Assembly (NCBI GenBank): GCA_964057225.1
Contig: OZ059900.1
Span: 22,769,638 to 22,833,637 of the forward strand
Direction: 5' to 3'
Length of the DNA: 64,000 bases
Origin: Auanema rhodensis
Taxonomy: Eukaryota; Nematoda; Chromadorea; Rhabditida; Rhabditidae
Shown: piece by piece, positions 53,733 through 64,000 of the stretch
Position numbering within the stretch: position 1 is the stretch's first letter
Layout of the letters: every line of letters starts with the position of its first letter
Position numbers and translations under genes: made by a program
The notes under the pieces: generated by a model
The model's input: the letters and a program-made list of their open reading frames with translations, nothing else
What the model was told of the DNA's origin: nothing
Databases searched by the model: none

Positions 53733-55935
53733 GGAACACTAGAAAAATACAAAAACACAGTATTTCTCATGAGAAATATTTTATTATGCTGGAAAACCAG
53801 TTTTTGGAATTTTCGCTGTAAACAAGGTTTGACTTACGATTTCATGTGTTCAAACTCATGCAATGTCAATGAAACCTAGCTCAAAATTGTTCGTACAACG
53901 TCTAGTTCCACTTTCACGACAAAAAAACAGGGGTTTGAAAATTTAGGAAATTAGCATATTCTGAGGGCACGCCCCTTATGGCTAATATTGATTAAATCGA
54001 TTTTTGTTCATATGAGTCGTCAAATGCAACGAATTTCAGCGTGTTACATACTAAAAAGAAGTATTTTACATGCTGAACACTAGAAAAATACAAAAACACA
54101 GTATTTCCCATGAGAAATATTTTATTATGCTGGAAAACCAGTTTTTGGAAATTTCGCTGTAAACAAGGTTTTGACTTACGATTTCATGTGTTCAAACTCA
54201 TGCAATGTCAATGAAACCTAGCTCAAAATTGTTCCTACAACGTCTAGTTCCACTTTCACGACAAAAAACAGGGGTTAGAAAATTAAGGAAATTAGCATAT
54301 TCTGAGGGCACGCCCCTTATGGCTAATATTGATTAAATCGATTTTTGTTCATATGAGTCGTCAAATGCAACGAATTTCAGCGTGTTACATACTAAAATGA
54401 AGCATTTTACATGCGGAACACTAGAAAAATACAAAAACACAGTATTTCCCATGAGAAATATTTTATTATGCTGGAAAACCAGTTTTTGGAAATTTCGCTG
54501 TAAACAAGGTTTTGACTTACGATTTCATGTGTTCAAACTCATGCAATGTCAATGAAACCTAGCTCAAAATTGTTTGTACAACGTCTAGTTCCATTTTCAC
54601 GACAAAAAAACAGGGGTTAGAAAATTAAGGAAATTAGCATATTCTGATGGCACGCCCCTTATGGCTAATATTGATTAAATCGATTTTTGTTCATATGAGT
54701 CGTCAAATGCAACGAATTTCAGCGTGTTACATACTGAAATGAAGCATTTTACATGCTGAACACTAGAAAAATACAAAAACACAGTATTTCTCATGAGAAA
54801 TATTTTATTATGCTGGAAAACCAGTTTTTGGAAATTTCGCTGTAAACAAGGTTTTGACTTACGATTTCATGTGTTCAAACTCATGCAATGTCAATGAAAC
54901 CTAGCTCAAAATTGTTTGTACAACGTTTAGTTCCACTTTCACGACAAAAAAACAGGGGTTAGAAAATTAAGGAAATTAGCATATTCTGAGGGCACGCCCC
55001 TTATGGCTAATATTGATTAAATCGATTTTTGTTCATATGAGTAGTCAAATGCAACGAATTTCAGCGTGTTACATACTAAAATGAAGCATTTTACATGCTG
55101 AACACTAGAAAAATACAAAAACACAGTATTTCTCATGAGAAATATTTTATTATGCTGGAAAACCAGTTTTTGGAATTTTCGCTGTAAACGAGGTTTTGAC
55201 TTACGATTTCATGTGTTCAAAAAAACCAGTTTTTGGAATTTTCGCTGTAAACGAGGTTTTGACTTACGATTTCATGTGTTCAAACTCATGCAATGTCAAT
55301 GAAACCTAGCTCAAAATTGTTTGTACAACGTCTAGTTCCACTTTCACGACAAAAAAACAGGGGTTAGAAAATTAAGGAAATTAGCATATTCTGAGGGCAC
55401 GCCCCTTATGGCTAATATTGATTAAATTGATTTTTGTTCATATGAGTAGTCAAATGCAACGAATTTCAGCGTGTTACATACTAAAATGAAGCATTTCACA
55501 TGCTGAACACTAGAAAAATACAAAAACACAGTATTTCCCATGAGAAATATTTTATTATGCTGGAAAACCAGTTTTTGGAAATTTCGCTGTAAACAAGGTT
55601 TTGACTTACGATTTCATGTGTTCAAACTCATGCAATGTCAATGAAACCTAGCTCAAAATTGTTTGTACAACGTCTAGTTCCACTTTCACGACAAAAAAAC
55701 AGGGGTTAGAAAATTAAGGAAATTAGCATATTCTGAGGGCACGCCCCTTATGGCTAATATTGATTTAAACGATTTTTGTTCATATGAGTCGTCAAATGCA
55801 ACGAATTTCAGCGTGTTACATACTAAAATGAAGCATTTTACATGCTGAACACTAGAAAAATACAAAAACACAGTATTTCTCATGAGAAATATTTTATTAT
55901 GCTGGAAAACCAGTTTTTGGAATTTTCGCTGTAAA
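53733..55935. repeat. 3.14-kb-period block, copy 3
   Basis: This is the counterpart of 50,595-52,797 at +3,138 bp. Just left of it, copy 3 has CATGTGGAAC (near 53,728) where copy 2 has CATGCGGAAC. That change, together with others, opens a chance plus-strand reading frame in this unit. Confidence 0.8.
55159..55284. repeat. 63-bp internal tandem duplication, copy 3
   Basis: First half 55,159-55,221 and second half 55,222-55,284, 3,138 bp after copy 2, with the same seven-A junction. It is followed, like copies 2 and 5, by the rare AAATTGATTT allele. Confidence 0.9.
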
Positions 55936-56031
55936 CGAGGTTTTGACTTACGATTTCATGTGTTCAAAAAAACCAGTTTTTGGAATTTTCGCTGTAAACG
56001 AGGTTTTGACTTACGATTTCATGTGTTCAAA
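55906..56031. repeat. 63-bp internal tandem duplication, copy 4 (different context)
   Basis: First half 55,906-55,968 and second half 55,969-56,031, with an identical junction. Unlike the other four, it follows a TTTAAACG unit directly and is followed by AAATCGATTT, GCATTTCAC and CACTAAAAAAATAC. That is the setting of undisrupted units at about 49.6, 57.7 and 62.2 kb, so the duplication appears to have been transferred into a second unit type. Confidence 0.9.
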
Positions 56032-58462
56032 CTCATGCAATGTCAATGAAACCTAGCTCAAAATTGTTTGTACAACGTCTAGTTCCACTTTCACGACAAA
56101 AAAACAGGGGTTAGAAAATTAAGGAAATTAGCATATTCTGAGGGCACGCCCCTTATGGCTAATATTGATTAAATCGATTTTTGTTCATATGAGTAGTCAA
56201 ATGCAACGAATTTCAGCGTGTTACATACTAAAATGAAGCATTTCACATGCTGAACACTAAAAAAATACAAAAACACAGTATTTCCCAAGAGAAATATTTT
56301 ATTATGCTGGAAAACCAGTTTTTGGAAATTTCGCTGTAAACAAGGTTTTGACTTACGATTTCATGTGTTCAAACTCATGCAATGTCAATGAAACCTAGCT
56401 CAAAATTGTTTGTACAACGTCTAGTTCCACTTTCACGACAAAAAAACAGGGGTTAGAAAATTAAGGAAATTAGCATATTCTGATGGCACGCCCCTTATGG
56501 CTAATATTGATTAAATCGATTTTTGTTCATATGAGTCGTCAAATGCAACGAATTTCAGCGTGTTACATACTGAAATGAAGCATTTTACATGCTGAACACT
56601 AGAAAAATACAAAAACACAGTATTTCTCATGAGAAATATTTTATTATGCTGGAAAACCAGTTTTTGGAAATTTCGCTGTAAACAAGGTTTTGACTTACGA
56701 TTTCATGTGTTCAAACTCATGCAATGTCAATGAAACCTAGCTCAAAATTGTTTGTACAACGTTTAGTTCCACTTTCACGACAAAAAAACAGGGGTTAGAA
56801 AATTAAGGAAATTAGCATATTCTGAGGGCACGCCCCTTATGGCTAATATTGATTAAATCGATTTTTGTTCATATGAGTAGTCAAATGCAACGAATTTCAG
56901 CGTGTTACATACTAAAATGAAGCATTTTACATGCTGAACACTAGAAAAATACAAAAACACAGTATTTCTCATGAGAAATATTTTATTATGCTGGAAAACC
57001 AGTTTTTGGAATTTTCGCTGTAAACGAGGTTTTGACTTACGATTTCATGTGTTCAAAAAAACCAGTTTTTGGAATTTTCGCTGTAAACGAGGTTTTGACT
57101 TACGATTTCATGTGTTCAAACTCATGCAATGTCAATGAAACCTAGCTCAAAATTGTTTGTACAACGTCTAGTTCCACTTTCACGACAAAAAAACAGGGGT
57201 TAGAAAATTAAGGAAATTAGCATATTCTGAGGGCACGCCCCTTATGGCTAATATTGATTAAATTGATTTTTGTTCATATGAGTAGTCAAATGCAACGAAT
57301 TTCAGCGTGTTACATACTAAAATGAAGCATTTCACATGCTGAACACTAGAAAAATACAAAAACACAGTATTTCCCATGAGAAATATTTTATTATGCTGGA
57401 AAACCAGTTTTTGGAAATTTCGCTGTAAACAAGGTTTTGACTTACGATTTCATGTGTTCAAACTCATGCAATGTCAATGAAACCTAGCTCAAAATTGTTT
57501 GTACAACGTCTAGTTCCACTTTCACGACAAAAAAACAGGGGTTAGAAAATTAAGGAAATTAGCATATTCTGAGGGCACGCCCCTTATGGCTAATATTGAT
57601 TTAAACGATTTTTGTTCATATGAGTCGTCAAATGCAACGAATTTCAGCGTGTTACATACTAAAATGAAGCATTTTACATGCTGAACACTAGAAAAATACA
57701 AAAACACAGTATTTCTCATGAGAAATATTTTATTATGCTGGAAAACCAGTTTTTGGAATTTTCGCTGTAAACGAGGTTTTGACTTACGATTTCATGTGTT
57801 CAAACTCATGCAATGTCAATGAAACCTAGCTCAAAATTGTTTGTACAACGTCTAGTTCCACTTTCACGACAAAAAAACAGGGGTTAGAAAATTAAGGAAA
57901 TTAGCATATTCTGAGGGCACGCCCCTTATGGCTAATATTGATTAAATCGATTTTTGTTCATATGAGTAGTCAAATGCAACGAATTTCAGCGTGTTACATA
58001 CTAAAATGAAGCATTTCACATGCTGAACACTAAAAAAATACAAAAACACAGTATTTCCCATGAGAAATATTTTATTATGCTGGAAAACCAGTTTTTGGAA
58101 ATTTCGCTGTAAACAAGGTTTGACTTACGATTTCATGTGTTCAAACTCATGCAATGTCAATGAAACCTAGCTCAAAATTGTTCGTACAACGTCTAGTTCC
58201 ACTTTCACGACAAAAAAACAGGGGTTAGAAAATTTAGGAAATTAGCATATTCTGAGGGCACGCCCCTTATGGCTAATATTGATTAAATTGATTTTTGTTC
58301 ATATGAGTAGTCAAATGCAACGAATTTCAGCGTGTTACATACTAAAATGAAGCATTTCACATGCTGAACACTAGAAAAATACAAAAACACAGTATTTCCC
58401 ATGAGAAATATTTTATTATGCTGGAAAACCAGTTTTTGGAAATTTCGCTGTAAACAAGGTTT
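55936..58462. repeat. Shortened block series with two 63-bp duplications
   Basis: After the third 3.14-kb block, the GATGGCACG (56,482), TACTGAAATG, ACGTTTAG, GAGTAGTC and 63-bp series recurs after only 1,836 bp (56,482 against 54,646). That equals five units plus two 63-bp segments. A private CCCAAGAGAAA lies near 56,284. The rest comprises a TTTAAACG unit (near 57,600), a GGAATTTTCGC unit and an AAGGTTTGAC unit. Confidence 0.7.
56995..57120. repeat. 63-bp internal tandem duplication, copy 5
   Basis: First half 56,995-57,057 and second half 57,058-57,120, with the same junction. It is preceded by the GATGGCACG, TACTGAAATG, ACGTTTAG and GAGTAGTC series, as are copies 1-3. Confidence 0.9.
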
Positions 58463-60586
58463 TGACTTACGATTTCATGTGTTCAAACTCATGCAATGTC
58501 AATGAAACCTAGCTCAAAATTGTTTGTACAACGTCTAGTTCCACTTTCACGACAAAAAAACAGGGGTTAGAAAATTAAGGAAATTAGCATATTCTGAGGG
58601 CACGCCCCTTATGGCTAATATTGATTTAAACGATTTTTGTTCATATGAGTCGTCAAATGCAACGAATTTCAGCGTGCTACATACTAAAATGAAGCATTTT
58701 ACATGCTGAACACTAGAAAAATACAAAAACACAGTATTTCTCATGAGAAATATTTTATTATGCTGGAAAACCAGTTTTTGGAATTTTCGCTGTAAACGAG
58801 GTTTTGACTTACGATTTCATGTGTTCAAACTCATGCAATGTCAATGAAACCTAGCTCAAAATTGTTTGTACAACGTCTAGTTCCACTTTCACGACAAAAA
58901 AACAGGGGTTAGAAAATTAAGGAAATTAGCATATTCTGAGGGCACGCCCCTTATGGCTAATATTGATTAAATCGATTTTTGTTCATATGAGTAGTCAAAT
59001 GCAACGAATTTCAGCGTGTTACATACTAAAATGAAGCATTTCACATGCTGAACACTAAAAAAATACAAAAACACAGTATTTCCCATGAGAAATATTTTAT
59101 TATGCTGGAAAACCAGTTTTTGGAAATTTCGCTGTAAACAAGGTTTGACTTACGATTTCATGTGTTCAAACTCATGCAATGTCAATGAAACCTAGCTCAA
59201 AATTGTTCGTACAACGTCTAGTTCCACTTTCACGACAAAAAAACAGGGGTTAGAAAATTTAGGAAATTAGCATATTCTGAGGGCACGCCCCTTATGGCTA
59301 ATATTGATTAAATCGATTTTTGTTCATATGAGTCGTCAAATGCAACGAATTTCAGCGTGTTACATACTAAAATGAAGCATTTTACATGCTGAACATTAGA
59401 AAAATACAAAAACACAGTTTTTCCCATGAGAAATATTTTATTATGCTGGAAAACCAGTTTTTGGAAATTTCGCTGTAAACAAGGTTTGACTTACGATTTC
59501 ATGTGTTCAAACTCATGCAATGTCAATGAAACCTAGCTCAAAATTGTTCGTACAACGTCTAGTTCCACTTTCACGACAAAAAAACAGGGGTTAGAAAATT
59601 TAGGAAATTAGCATATTCTGAGGGCACGCCCCTTATGGCTAATATTGATTAAATCGATTTTTGTTCATATGAGTCGTCAAATGCAACGAATTTCAGCGTG
59701 TTACATACTGAAATGAAGTATTTTACATGCTGAACACTAGAAAAATACAAAAACACAGTATTTCCCATGAGAAATATTTTATTATGCTGGAAAACCAGTT
59801 TTTGGAAATTTCGCTGTAAACAAGGTTTTGACTTACGATTTCATGTGTTCAAACTCATGCAATGTCAATGAAACCTAGCTCAAAATTGTTTGTACAACGT
59901 CTAGTTCCACTTTCACGACAAAAAAACAGGGGTTAGAAAATTAAGGAAATTAGCATATTCTGAGGGCACGCCCCTTATGGCTAATATTGATTTAAACGAT
60001 TTTTGTTCATATGAGTAGTCAAATGCAACGAATTTCAGCGTGTTACATACTAAAATGAAGCATTTCACATGCTGAACACTAGAAAAATACAAAAACACAG
60101 TATTTCAAATGAGAAATATTTTATTATGCTGGAAAACCAGTTTTTGGAAATTTCGCTGTAAACAAGGTTTGACTTACGATTTCATGTGTTCAAACTCATG
60201 CAATGTCAATGAAACCTAGCTCAAAATTGTTCGTACAACGTCTAGTTCCACTTTCACGACAAAAAAACAGGGGTTAGAAAATTTAGGAAATTAGCATATT
60301 CTGAGGGCACGCCCCTTATGGCTAATATTGATTAAATCGATTTTTGTTCATATGAGTCGTCAAATGCAACGAATTTCAGCGTGTTACATACTAAAATGAA
60401 GCATTTTACATGCTGAACATTAGAAAAATACAAAAACACAGTTTTTCCCATGAGAAATATTTTATTATGCTGGAAAACCAGTTTTTGGAAATTTCGCTGT
60501 AAACAAGGTTTGACTTACGATTTCATGTGTTCAAACTCATGCAATGTCAATGAAACCTAGCTCAAAATTGTTCGTACAACGTCTAG
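58463..60586. repeat. 10-unit-period block, left copy (offset 3,414 bp)
   Basis: This stretch recurs at 61,877-64,000. CACTAAAA marks at 59,053 and 62,467, ACTGAAATGAAG at 59,707 and 63,121, and three TTTAAACG/AAGGTTTGAC-bearing segments keep a constant 3,414-bp offset. Differences found are GCGTGCTAC near 58,672 and TTTCAAATGAG near 60,105, both private to this copy, plus a longer match on the minus-strand reading frame in the right copy. Confidence 0.85.
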
Positions 60587-61876
60587 TTCCACTTTCACGA
60601 CAAAAAAACAGGGGTTAGAAAATTTAGGAAATTAGCATATTCTGAGGGCACGCCCCTTATGGCTAATATTGATTAAATCGATTTTTGTTCATATGAGTCG
60701 TCAAATGCAACGAATTTCAGCGTGTTACATACTAAAATGAAGTATTTTACATGCTGAACACTAGAAAAATACAAAAACACAGTATTTCCCATGAGAAATA
60801 TTTTATTATGCTGGAAAACCAGTTTTTGGACATTTCGCTGTAAACAAGGTTTTGACTTACGATTTCATGTGTTCAAACTCATGCAATGTCAATGAAACCT
60901 AGCTCAAAATTGTTCCTACAACGTCTAGTTCCACTTTCACGACAAAAAACAGGGGTTAGAAAATTAAGGAAATTAGCATATTCTGAGGGCACGCCCCTTA
61001 TGGCTAATATTGATTAAATCGATTTTTGTTCATATGAGTCGTCAAATGCAACGAATTTCAGCGTGTTACATACTAAAATGAAGCATTTTACATGCTGAAC
61101 ATTAGAAAAATACAAAAACACAGTTTTTCCCATGAGAAATATTTTATTATGCTGGAAAACCAGTTTTTGGAAATTTCGCTGTAAACAAGGTTTTGACTTA
61201 CGATTTCATGTGTTCAAACTCATGCAATGTCAATGAAACCTAGCTCAAAATTGTTCGTACAACGTCTAGTTCCACTTTCACGACAAAAAAACAGGGGTTA
61301 GAAAATTAAGGAAATTAGCATATTCTGAGGGCACGCCCCTTATGGCTAATATTGATTTAAACGATTTTTGTTCATATGAGTAGTCAAATGCAACGAATTT
61401 CAGCGTGTTACATACTAAAATGAAGCATTTCACATGCTGAACACTAGAAAAATACAAAAACACAGTATTTCCCATGAGAAATATTTTATTATGCTGGAAA
61501 ACCAGTTTTTGGAAATTTCGCTGTAAACAAGGTTTGACTTACGATTTCATGTGTTCAAACTCATGCAATGTCAATGAAACCTAGCTCAAAATTGTTCGTA
61601 CAACGTCTAGTTCCACTTTCACGACAAAAAAACAGGGGTTAGAAAATTTAGGAAATTAGCATATTCTGAGGGCACGCCCCTTATGGCTAATATTGATTAA
61701 ATCGATTTTTGTTCATATGAGTCGTCAAATGCAACGAATTTCAGCGTGTTACATACTAAAATGAAGCATTTTACATGCTGAACATTAGAAAAATACAAAA
61801 ACACAGTTTTTCCCATGAGAAATATTTTATTATGCTGGAAAACCAGTTTTTGGAAATTTCGCTGTAAACAAGGTTT
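60587..61876. repeat. Satellite units between the two 3.4-kb-period copies
   Basis: About four units: a TTCGTAC/TTTAGG unit with GTATT, a unit with GGACATTTCGC (near 60,829) and the 6-A run followed by GAACATTAG, a TTTAAACG/GAGTAGTC unit (near 61,356), and an AAGGTTTGAC unit with GAACATTAG. The GGACATTTCGC mark is shared with about 38.65, 41.04 and 46.17 kb. Confidence 0.7.
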
Positions 61877-64000
61877 TCACTTACGATTTCATGTGTTCAA
61901 ACTCATGCAATGTCAATGAAACCTAGCTCAAAATTGTTTGTACAACGTCTAGTTCCACTTTCACGACAAAAAAACAGGGGTTAGAAAATTAAGGAAATTA
62001 GCATATTCTGAGGGCACGCCCCTTATGGCTAATATTGATTTAAACGATTTTTGTTCATATGAGTCGTCAAATGCAACGAATTTCAGCGTGTTACATACTA
62101 AAATGAAGCATTTTACATGCTGAACACTAGAAAAATACAAAAACACAGTATTTCTCATGAGAAATATTTTATTATGCTGGAAAACCAGTTTTTGGAATTT
62201 TCGCTGTAAACGAGGTTTTGACTTACGATTTCATGTGTTCAAACTCATGCAATGTCAATGAAACCTAGCTCAAAATTGTTTGTACAACGTCTAGTTCCAC
62301 TTTCACGACAAAAAAACAGGGGTTAGAAAATTAAGGAAATTAGCATATTCTGAGGGCACGCCCCTTATGGCTAATATTGATTAAATCGATTTTTGTTCAT
62401 ATGAGTAGTCAAATGCAACGAATTTCAGCGTGTTACATACTAAAATGAAGCATTTCACATGCTGAACACTAAAAAAATACAAAAACACAGTATTTCCCAT
62501 GAGAAATATTTTATTATGCTGGAAAACCAGTTTTTGGAAATTTCGCTGTAAACAAGGTTTGACTTACGATTTCATGTGTTCAAACTCATGCAATGTCAAT
62601 GAAACCTAGCTCAAAATTGTTCGTACAACGTCTAGTTCCACTTTCACGACAAAAAAACAGGGGTTAGAAAATTTAGGAAATTAGCATATTCTGAGGGCAC
62701 GCCCCTTATGGCTAATATTGATTAAATCGATTTTTGTTCATATGAGTCGTCAAATGCAACGAATTTCAGCGTGTTACATACTAAAATGAAGCATTTTACA
62801 TGCTGAACATTAGAAAAATACAAAAACACAGTTTTTCCCATGAGAAATATTTTATTATGCTGGAAAACCAGTTTTTGGAAATTTCGCTGTAAACAAGGTT
62901 TGACTTACGATTTCATGTGTTCAAACTCATGCAATGTCAATGAAACCTAGCTCAAAATTGTTCGTACAACGTCTAGTTCCACTTTCACGACAAAAAAACA
63001 GGGGTTAGAAAATTTAGGAAATTAGCATATTCTGAGGGCACGCCCCTTATGGCTAATATTGATTAAATCGATTTTTGTTCATATGAGTCGTCAAATGCAA
63101 CGAATTTCAGCGTGTTACATACTGAAATGAAGTATTTTACATGCTGAACACTAGAAAAATACAAAAACACAGTATTTCCCATGAGAAATATTTTATTATG
63201 CTGGAAAACCAGTTTTTGGAAATTTCGCTGTAAACAAGGTTTTGACTTACGATTTCATGTGTTCAAACTCATGCAATGTCAATGAAACCTAGCTCAAAAT
63301 TGTTTGTACAACGTCTAGTTCCACTTTCACGACAAAAAAACAGGGGTTAGAAAATTAAGGAAATTAGCATATTCTGAGGGCACGCCCCTTATGGCTAATA
63401 TTGATTTAAACGATTTTTGTTCATATGAGTAGTCAAATGCAACGAATTTCAGCGTGTTACATACTAAAATGAAGCATTTCACATGCTGAACACTAGAAAA
63501 ATACAAAAACACAGTATTTCCCATGAGAAATATTTTATTATGCTGGAAAACCAGTTTTTGGAAATTTCGCTGTAAACAAGGTTTGACTTACGATTTCATG
63601 TGTTCAAACTCATGCAATGTCAATGAAACCTAGCTCAAAATTGTTCGTACAACGTCTAGTTCCACTTTCACGACAAAAAAACAGGGGTTAGAAAATTTAG
63701 GAAATTAGCATATTCTGAGGGCACGCCCCTTATGGCTAATATTGATTAAATCGATTTTTGTTCATATGAGTCGTCAAATGCAACGAATTTCAGCGTGTTA
63801 CATACTAAAATGAAGCATTTTACATGCTGAACATTAGAAAAATACAAAAACACAGTTTTTCCCATGAGAAATATTTTATTATGCTGGAAAACCAGTTTTT
63901 GGAAATTTCGCTGTAAACAAGGTTTGACTTACGATTTCATGTGTTCAAACTCATGCAATGTCAATGAAACCTAGCTCAAAATTGTTCGTACAACGTCTAG
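61877..64000. repeat. 10-unit-period block, right copy, cut by window edge
   Basis: This is the counterpart of 58,463-60,586. The match begins just right of GGTTTTCACTT (near 61,872), where the left copy has GGTTTTGACTT, and is still continuing at the last base. The duplicated block is therefore longer than the 2.1 kb visible. The final 127 bases (63,874-64,000) are an incomplete unit. Confidence 0.85.

Larger units (their letters stand above)
35345..63524 (-). other. Satellite-derived 61-65-codon reading frames, 17 copies (not genes)
   Basis: Seventeen Domain II units contain a minus-strand reading frame of about 65 codons. Frames end at 35345, 36712, 37737, 38762, 42176, 45249, 47298, 49411, 52548, 53573, 55686, 57522, 58547, 59913, 61278, 61961 and 63327 on the plus-strand scale. 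In ordinary units this frame has a TAA stop inside the ATTAAATCG stretch; the ATTTAAACG variant replaces two bases and reads through. The translations are near-identical because the units are. I see no domain, signal peptide, promoter or codon-level constraint. The 59,913 copy has lost the ATG. They are by-products of the repeat. Confidence 0.85.
1..64000. repeat. Satellite DNA array, 342-bp unit, ~186 head-to-tail copies
   Basis: The window is filled by one tandem repeat. Starting from the TTTTATTATG at base 1, the same phase recurs at 343, 685, 1027, 1369, 1710, 2052 and so on to 63,874. Dividing the length, after removing five 63-bp insertions, gives about 186 full units plus a 127-bp partial unit. 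As a check, the first 80 units fall 15 bp short of 80 x 342, and I count exactly 15 units there with the one-base A-run deletion. Every unit has the same orientation and no foreign sequence interrupts the array. Units differ from each other by a handful of bases, so identity is roughly 97-99% by eye. Such length and homogeneity are typical of eukaryotic centromeric, subtelomeric or other heterochromatic satellites. The family is not recognised, and both array ends lie outside the window. Confidence 0.98.
34525..64000. repeat. Domain II of the array
   Basis: About 85 units are marked by a different variant pool. GGTTTTCACTT appears from about 34,917, TTTAAACG from about 35,422, GGAATTTTCGC with AAACGAGG from about 36,945, and AAGGTTTGAC (one T lost) from about 38,332. 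CATGCGGAAC and GAACATTAG are also recurrent. Domain I marks CCCCTAATGG, TGGTAAACC, CATATGTTC and CTCTTGC are gone. Some markers are shared, such as GAGTAGTC and the linked pair TACTGAAATG/ACGTTTAG (about 32.4-32.6 kb in Domain I, then 48.5, 51.6, 54.7 and 56.6 kb), so the two domains have exchanged sequence or share ancestry. Confidence 0.8.

Noticed and set aside
53637-53879. 80-codon plus-strand reading frame
   Set aside because: It needs a chance combination in one unit: TTTAAACG removes one stop, CATGTGGAAC removes a second, and the lost T in AAGGTTTGAC shifts the frame past others. It ends in the CCTAG present in every unit and overlaps a minus-strand repeat frame. It occurs once.
1-64000. 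CRISPR array
   Set aside because: The 342-bp units are contiguous with no variable spacers between short repeats, and no cas-like gene is present. Sequence changes are point variants of one unit.
1-64000. tRNA, rRNA or other structured RNA genes
   Set aside because: I saw no tRNA-like cloverleaf, no conserved rRNA sequence and no long stem beyond the short dyads described. The repeat contains the same sequence throughout.
1-64000. Assigning the organism or satellite family by name
   Set aside because: The unit does not match any satellite I can recall with confidence. A 340-bp-class AT-rich satellite could come from a plant, insect or other animal, so any name would be a guess.

Overview
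The whole 64 kb window is one uninterrupted satellite DNA array. A single AT-rich unit of 342 bp (about 34% G+C, counted on the first unit) is repeated head to tail about 186 times. All copies have the same orientation, and the window begins and ends inside a unit. I see no protein-coding gene, RNA gene, transposon insertion, CRISPR array or telomere repeat. An array this long and uniform points to a eukaryotic chromosome, in centromeric, pericentromeric, subtelomeric or other heterochromatin, from a long-read assembly. I do not recognise the satellite family and cannot name the organism.

Units differ from each other by only a few bases. Most are 342 bp. Many are 341 bp, through loss of one A in an A-run (near unit position 150) or one T (near unit position 50). 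A few are 405 bp because of an internal 63-bp duplication. The differences fall at a small set of recurring sites, so each unit can be typed and the copying history of the array partly read. Two variant domains are visible. Domain I (1 to about 34,524) carries the CCCCTAATGG, TGGTAAACC, CATATGTTC and CTCTTGC variants. Domain II (about 34,525 to 64,000) carries TTTAAACG, GGAATTTTCGC, AAACGAGG and AAGGTTTGAC.

Both domains are patchworks of multi-unit duplications. Domain I has a 3-unit tandem duplication (5,470-7,521), an 8-unit one (9,572-15,041), a 10-unit one (about 14,894-21,729), a 3-unit one (21,194-23,243) and a 5-unit one (31,107-34,524). Domain II has spaced blocks with offsets of 8,537 and 5,122 bp, a block repeated at 3,137/3,138 bp that carries the 63-bp duplication, and a block with offset 3,414 bp that runs off the right end. 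Chimeric units mark crossover points, the clearest at 18,118-18,459.

The only open reading frames of note (about 65 codons, minus strand, 17 near-identical copies, all in Domain II) arise because a two-base variant removes a stop codon inside the satellite unit. They are best read as by-products of the repeat, not genes. The unit also holds short dyads, the best being a 37-nt quasi-palindrome with a G+C-rich core, and weak signs that it descends from a dimer of about 171-bp halves. Nothing here supports an undescribed gene system. The interest lies in the satellite's structure and its amplification history.
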